From: Rubrivivax benzoatilyticus JA2 = ATCC BAA-35
Lineage (GTDB): Bacteria > Pseudomonadota > Gammaproteobacteria > Burkholderiales > Burkholderiaceae_C
Direction of reading: 5' to 3'
DNA length: 64,000 nt
Assembly (NCBI RefSeq): GCF_000190375.1
Contig: NZ_AEWG01000074.1
Span: 105,426 to 169,425 of the forward strand
Shown here piece by piece: positions 58,539-64,000 of this stretch (position 1 is the first letter of the stretch; each line of letters starts with the position of its first letter). Made by a program: the position numbers and the translations under genes. A model generated the notes under the pieces. That model was not told where the DNA came from. It saw only the letters and a list, made by a program, of their open reading frames with translations, and ran no database searches.

Positions 58539-59075
58539 TCAGTCGTCGGCCGCGGAGTCGAGCTCCGGGAAGAGCACGCTGGTGAAGCCGAGTTTCGTCA
58601 GGTCGTTCATGCGGGTCGGGTACAGCCGGCCGATCAGGTGGTCGCACTCGTGCTGCACGACACGGGCGTGGAAGCCCTCGGCCTCGCGTTCGATCGGCCG
58701 GCCCTGGGCGTCGAAGCCGGTGTAGCGGATGCGCGCGAACCGCGGCACGACGCCGCGCAGCCCCGGCACCGACAGGCAGCCTTCCCAGCCATCGACGGTC
58801 TCGTCGGACAGCGGCGTGATGACCGGGTTGCAGAGCACCGTCATCGGCACCGCCGGCGCCTCGGGGTAGCGCTCGTTGCGCTCGAAGCCGAAGACGACGA
58901 GCTGGAGGTCGACGCCGACCTGCGGCGCGGCCAGGCCGGCGCCGTGGGCGGCGGCCATGGTCTCGATCATGTCGGCCACCAGCGCGTGCAGCGCGGGCGT
59001 GTCGAAGGCCTCGACCGGCTGGGCGACGCGCAGCAGGCGGGCGTCGCCCATCTTCAGGATCTCGTGGACCGGCAT
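58539..59075 (-). CDS. def: peptide deformylase
   Basis: 178 residues from the ATG at 59075 ([21 protein letters not shown]). The three deformylase motifs are visible: [10 protein letters not shown] (motif 1), EGCLSVPGL (motif 2) and [11 protein letters not shown] (motif 3, HExxH-type metal site QHECDHL). It removes the N-formyl group from new proteins. Directly to its right, on the gap to ligA, are two REP palindromes. The usual partner fmt is not adjacent. Confidence 0.95.
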   Translation of the reverse strand: MPVHEILKMGDARLLRVAQPVEAFDTPALHALVADMIETMAAAHGAGLAAPQVGVDLQLVVFGFERNERYPEAPAVPMTVLCNPVITPLSDETVDGWEGCLSVPGLRGVVPRFARIRYTGFDAQGRPIEREAEGFHARVVQHECDHLIGRLYPTRMNDLTKLGFTSVLFPELDSAADD

Positions 59076-59120
59076 CGGCGGACGGGGCAGTGGCAGGCCG
59101 ACCATTATCCGGCGCGGGGG

Positions 59121-59150
59121 ATCGGGGGGTATCGGGGGGTATCGGGGTCA
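59121..59150. repeat. three imperfect tandem copies of a 10-bp unit
   Basis: ATCGGGGGGT occurs twice in a row (59121-59140) and is followed by ATCGGGGTCA (59141-59150). It lies beside the REP palindromes in the def-ligA gap. Confidence 0.6.
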
Positions 59151-59171
59151 GGTCTCACGAGACCTGACCCC
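59144..59171. repeat. REP palindrome 1 (def-ligA gap)
   Basis: A perfect 28-bp hairpin: GGGGTCAGGTCT, loop CACG, AGACCTGACCCC. A second copy with a different loop lies 14 bp on. Such palindromes with GTCAGGTCT-type arms are dispersed in many proteobacteria, often linked to REP-associated tyrosine transposases. Confidence 0.85.
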
Positions 59172-59185
59172 GACATCAGCGGAAC

Positions 59186-59213
59186 GGGGTCAGGTCTTGC
59201 GAGACCTGACCCC
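59186..59213. repeat. REP palindrome 2 (def-ligA gap)
   Basis: The same 12-bp arms GGGGTCAGGTCT/AGACCTGACCCC with loop TGCG. Together with copy 1 it fills the gap between the ligA stop (59226) and the def start (59075). Confidence 0.85.
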
Positions 59214-59225
59214 AGCCCCCCAGCC

Positions 59226-63210
<3,985 letters not shown>

Positions 63211-63362
63211 GGGAAGGCTCCAGTCGGGCGCAGGCTCGTGGCCCGCATGCACGGCGCGCCTGCGTCCCGATGACGGCACCGCGCGCCGCGGCCAGCGACT
63301 GTGGCGCGGCGCGCCGCCCGCCGCGCCGGAGTTTTCCCTAGCGGCGCACGGCGCCTGTCACC

Positions 63363-64000
63363 TCAGTCCCAGAGCCCCGCCGGCGCCGGCTGCATGACGC
63401 TGCCGTCGAAGGCGAAACCCGGCACGCGGTCGCGCGCCAGCAGCAGTGGGCCGTCGAGGTCGACGAAACGCGCCCAGGGCGCGAGCAGGAAGGCCGGCGC
63501 CATGGCCAGCGAGCTGCCCAGCATGCAGCCGACCATCAGCCCGAGACCACGTTCGCGTGCCGCCTTCGCCACCTCGATCGCCTCGGTGAGGCCACCGGTC
63601 TTGTCGAGCTTGACATTGACGAAGGCGTAGCGTCGCGCGACGGTGTCCAGCGTCTCGCGGCCGTGGAAGCTCTCGTCGGCGCACAGCGGCACCGGCGAGG
63701 CGAAACCTTCGAGCACGGCGTCGGCCGCGGCCGGCAGCGGCTGCTCGATCAGCGCGACGCCGGCCTGGGCGCAGGCGGCGAGATGGCGGTCCAGGTTCGT
63801 TTCGGTCCAGGCCTCGTTGGCGTCGACGACCAGCGTCGCGCCCGGTGCCGCGGCGCGCACGGCGCGGATGCGTTCCTCGTCGCCGTCGCCGCCGAGCTTG
63901 ACCTTCAGCAGCGGCCGCGAGGCCGCACGCGCCGCGGCGGCGGCCATCGCGCCCGGGTCACCCAGGCTCAGCGTGTAGGCGGTGACGGTCGGCCGCGGCT
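63363..64000 (-). CDS. L-Ala-D/L-Glu epimerase (dipeptide epimerase), C-terminal part
   Basis: Partial: the gene runs off the right edge of the window and only about the last 212 residues are seen. Enolase-superfamily active-site residues are present in order: a Lys in LKVKLGG, the metal ligand in VVDANEAW, IEQPLP, CADESF, and Lys in VNVKLDKTGG. The barrel ends at DLDGPLLLA. The substrate class, L-Ala-D/L-Glu, is given by similarity to YcjG-type enzymes of peptidoglycan-peptide recycling. The metal ligands are all present; the N-terminal capping domain lies outside the window. Confidence 0.87.
   Translation of the reverse strand, partial: PRPTVTAYTLSLGDPGAMAAAAARAASRPLLKVKLGGDGDEERIRAVRAAAPGATLVVDANEAWTETNLDRHLAACAQAGVALIEQPLPAAADAVLEGFASPVPLCADESFHGRETLDTVARRYAFVNVKLDKTGGLTEAIEVAKAARERGLGLMVGCMLGSSLAMAPAFLLAPWARFVDLDGPLLLARDRVPGFAFDGSVMQPAPAGLWD

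Overview
This is a very GC-rich window (about 70% by eye) with the gene content of a chromosome from a betaproteobacterium of the order Burkholderiales, most likely the Rubrivivax/Roseateles/Leptothrix group. The evidence is the thrS-infC-rpmI-rplT-pheST-ihfA-merR-tRNA-Pro string, opgGH, the beta-oxidation and livHMGF clusters, and cell-envelope proteins typical of that group. It is mostly ordinary core genome. No prophage, insertion sequence or CRISPR array was seen.

Layout. 1-6.6 kb: a partial alpha/beta hydrolase, a carboxymuconolactone-decarboxylase-like protein, a small envelope-stress operon on the minus strand (GlsB-like, YqjD-like, YqjE-like, membrane-anchored lipocalin), a nitronate monooxygenase, a GT4 glycosyltransferase and an isolated NifX-like protein. 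6.6-11.4 kb is the most unusual part: a B12-binding/AerR-like regulator, a membrane-anchored TAXI protein, a Trp-rich unknown, and a LuxR-family regulator with an altered ligand pocket. Convergent to that luxR gene is an unannotated transcription unit for a 17-residue peptide, with a lux-box-like dyad upstream, a strong Shine-Dalgarno sequence and its own intrinsic terminator. 11.4-19.8 kb: the translation operon, led by a Thr-rich leader peptide and an attenuator in front of thrS, with infC starting at ATC. 19.8-27 kb: patatin-like protein, opgG, frameshifted opgH, tex. 27-30.2 kb: HI0933-type flavoprotein, ribB behind an FMN riboswitch, SDR. 30.2-38.1 kb: a minus-strand acyl-CoA/oxidoreductase cluster (fadB-like, thiolase, acyl-CoA dehydrogenase, Dabb protein, SDR, CurA-like reductase, GNAT), interrupted by tandem palindromic repeats. 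38.3-49.3 kb: UbiM-like hydroxylase, a toxin-antitoxin pair with a perfect operator dyad, livHMGF without livK, selO-msrB-yciB-bolA-ppiC, and rhlE with a frameshifted tail. 49.6-56.4 kb: ettA, a TetR-HlyD-ABC export operon, and ybbA/tesA. 56.5-64 kb: a FecR/DUF6600 envelope protein, def, REP palindromes, ligA, fahA, a glyoxalase-like protein and a partial L-Ala-D/L-Glu epimerase.

Two genes (opgH and the rhlE tail) are each interrupted by a one-base change in a G/C homopolymer. That pattern suggests sequencing error as much as true pseudogenes. The best candidate for an undescribed system is the LuxR-regulator/17-residue-peptide pair at 10.2-11.3 kb. Its function is inferred, not shown.
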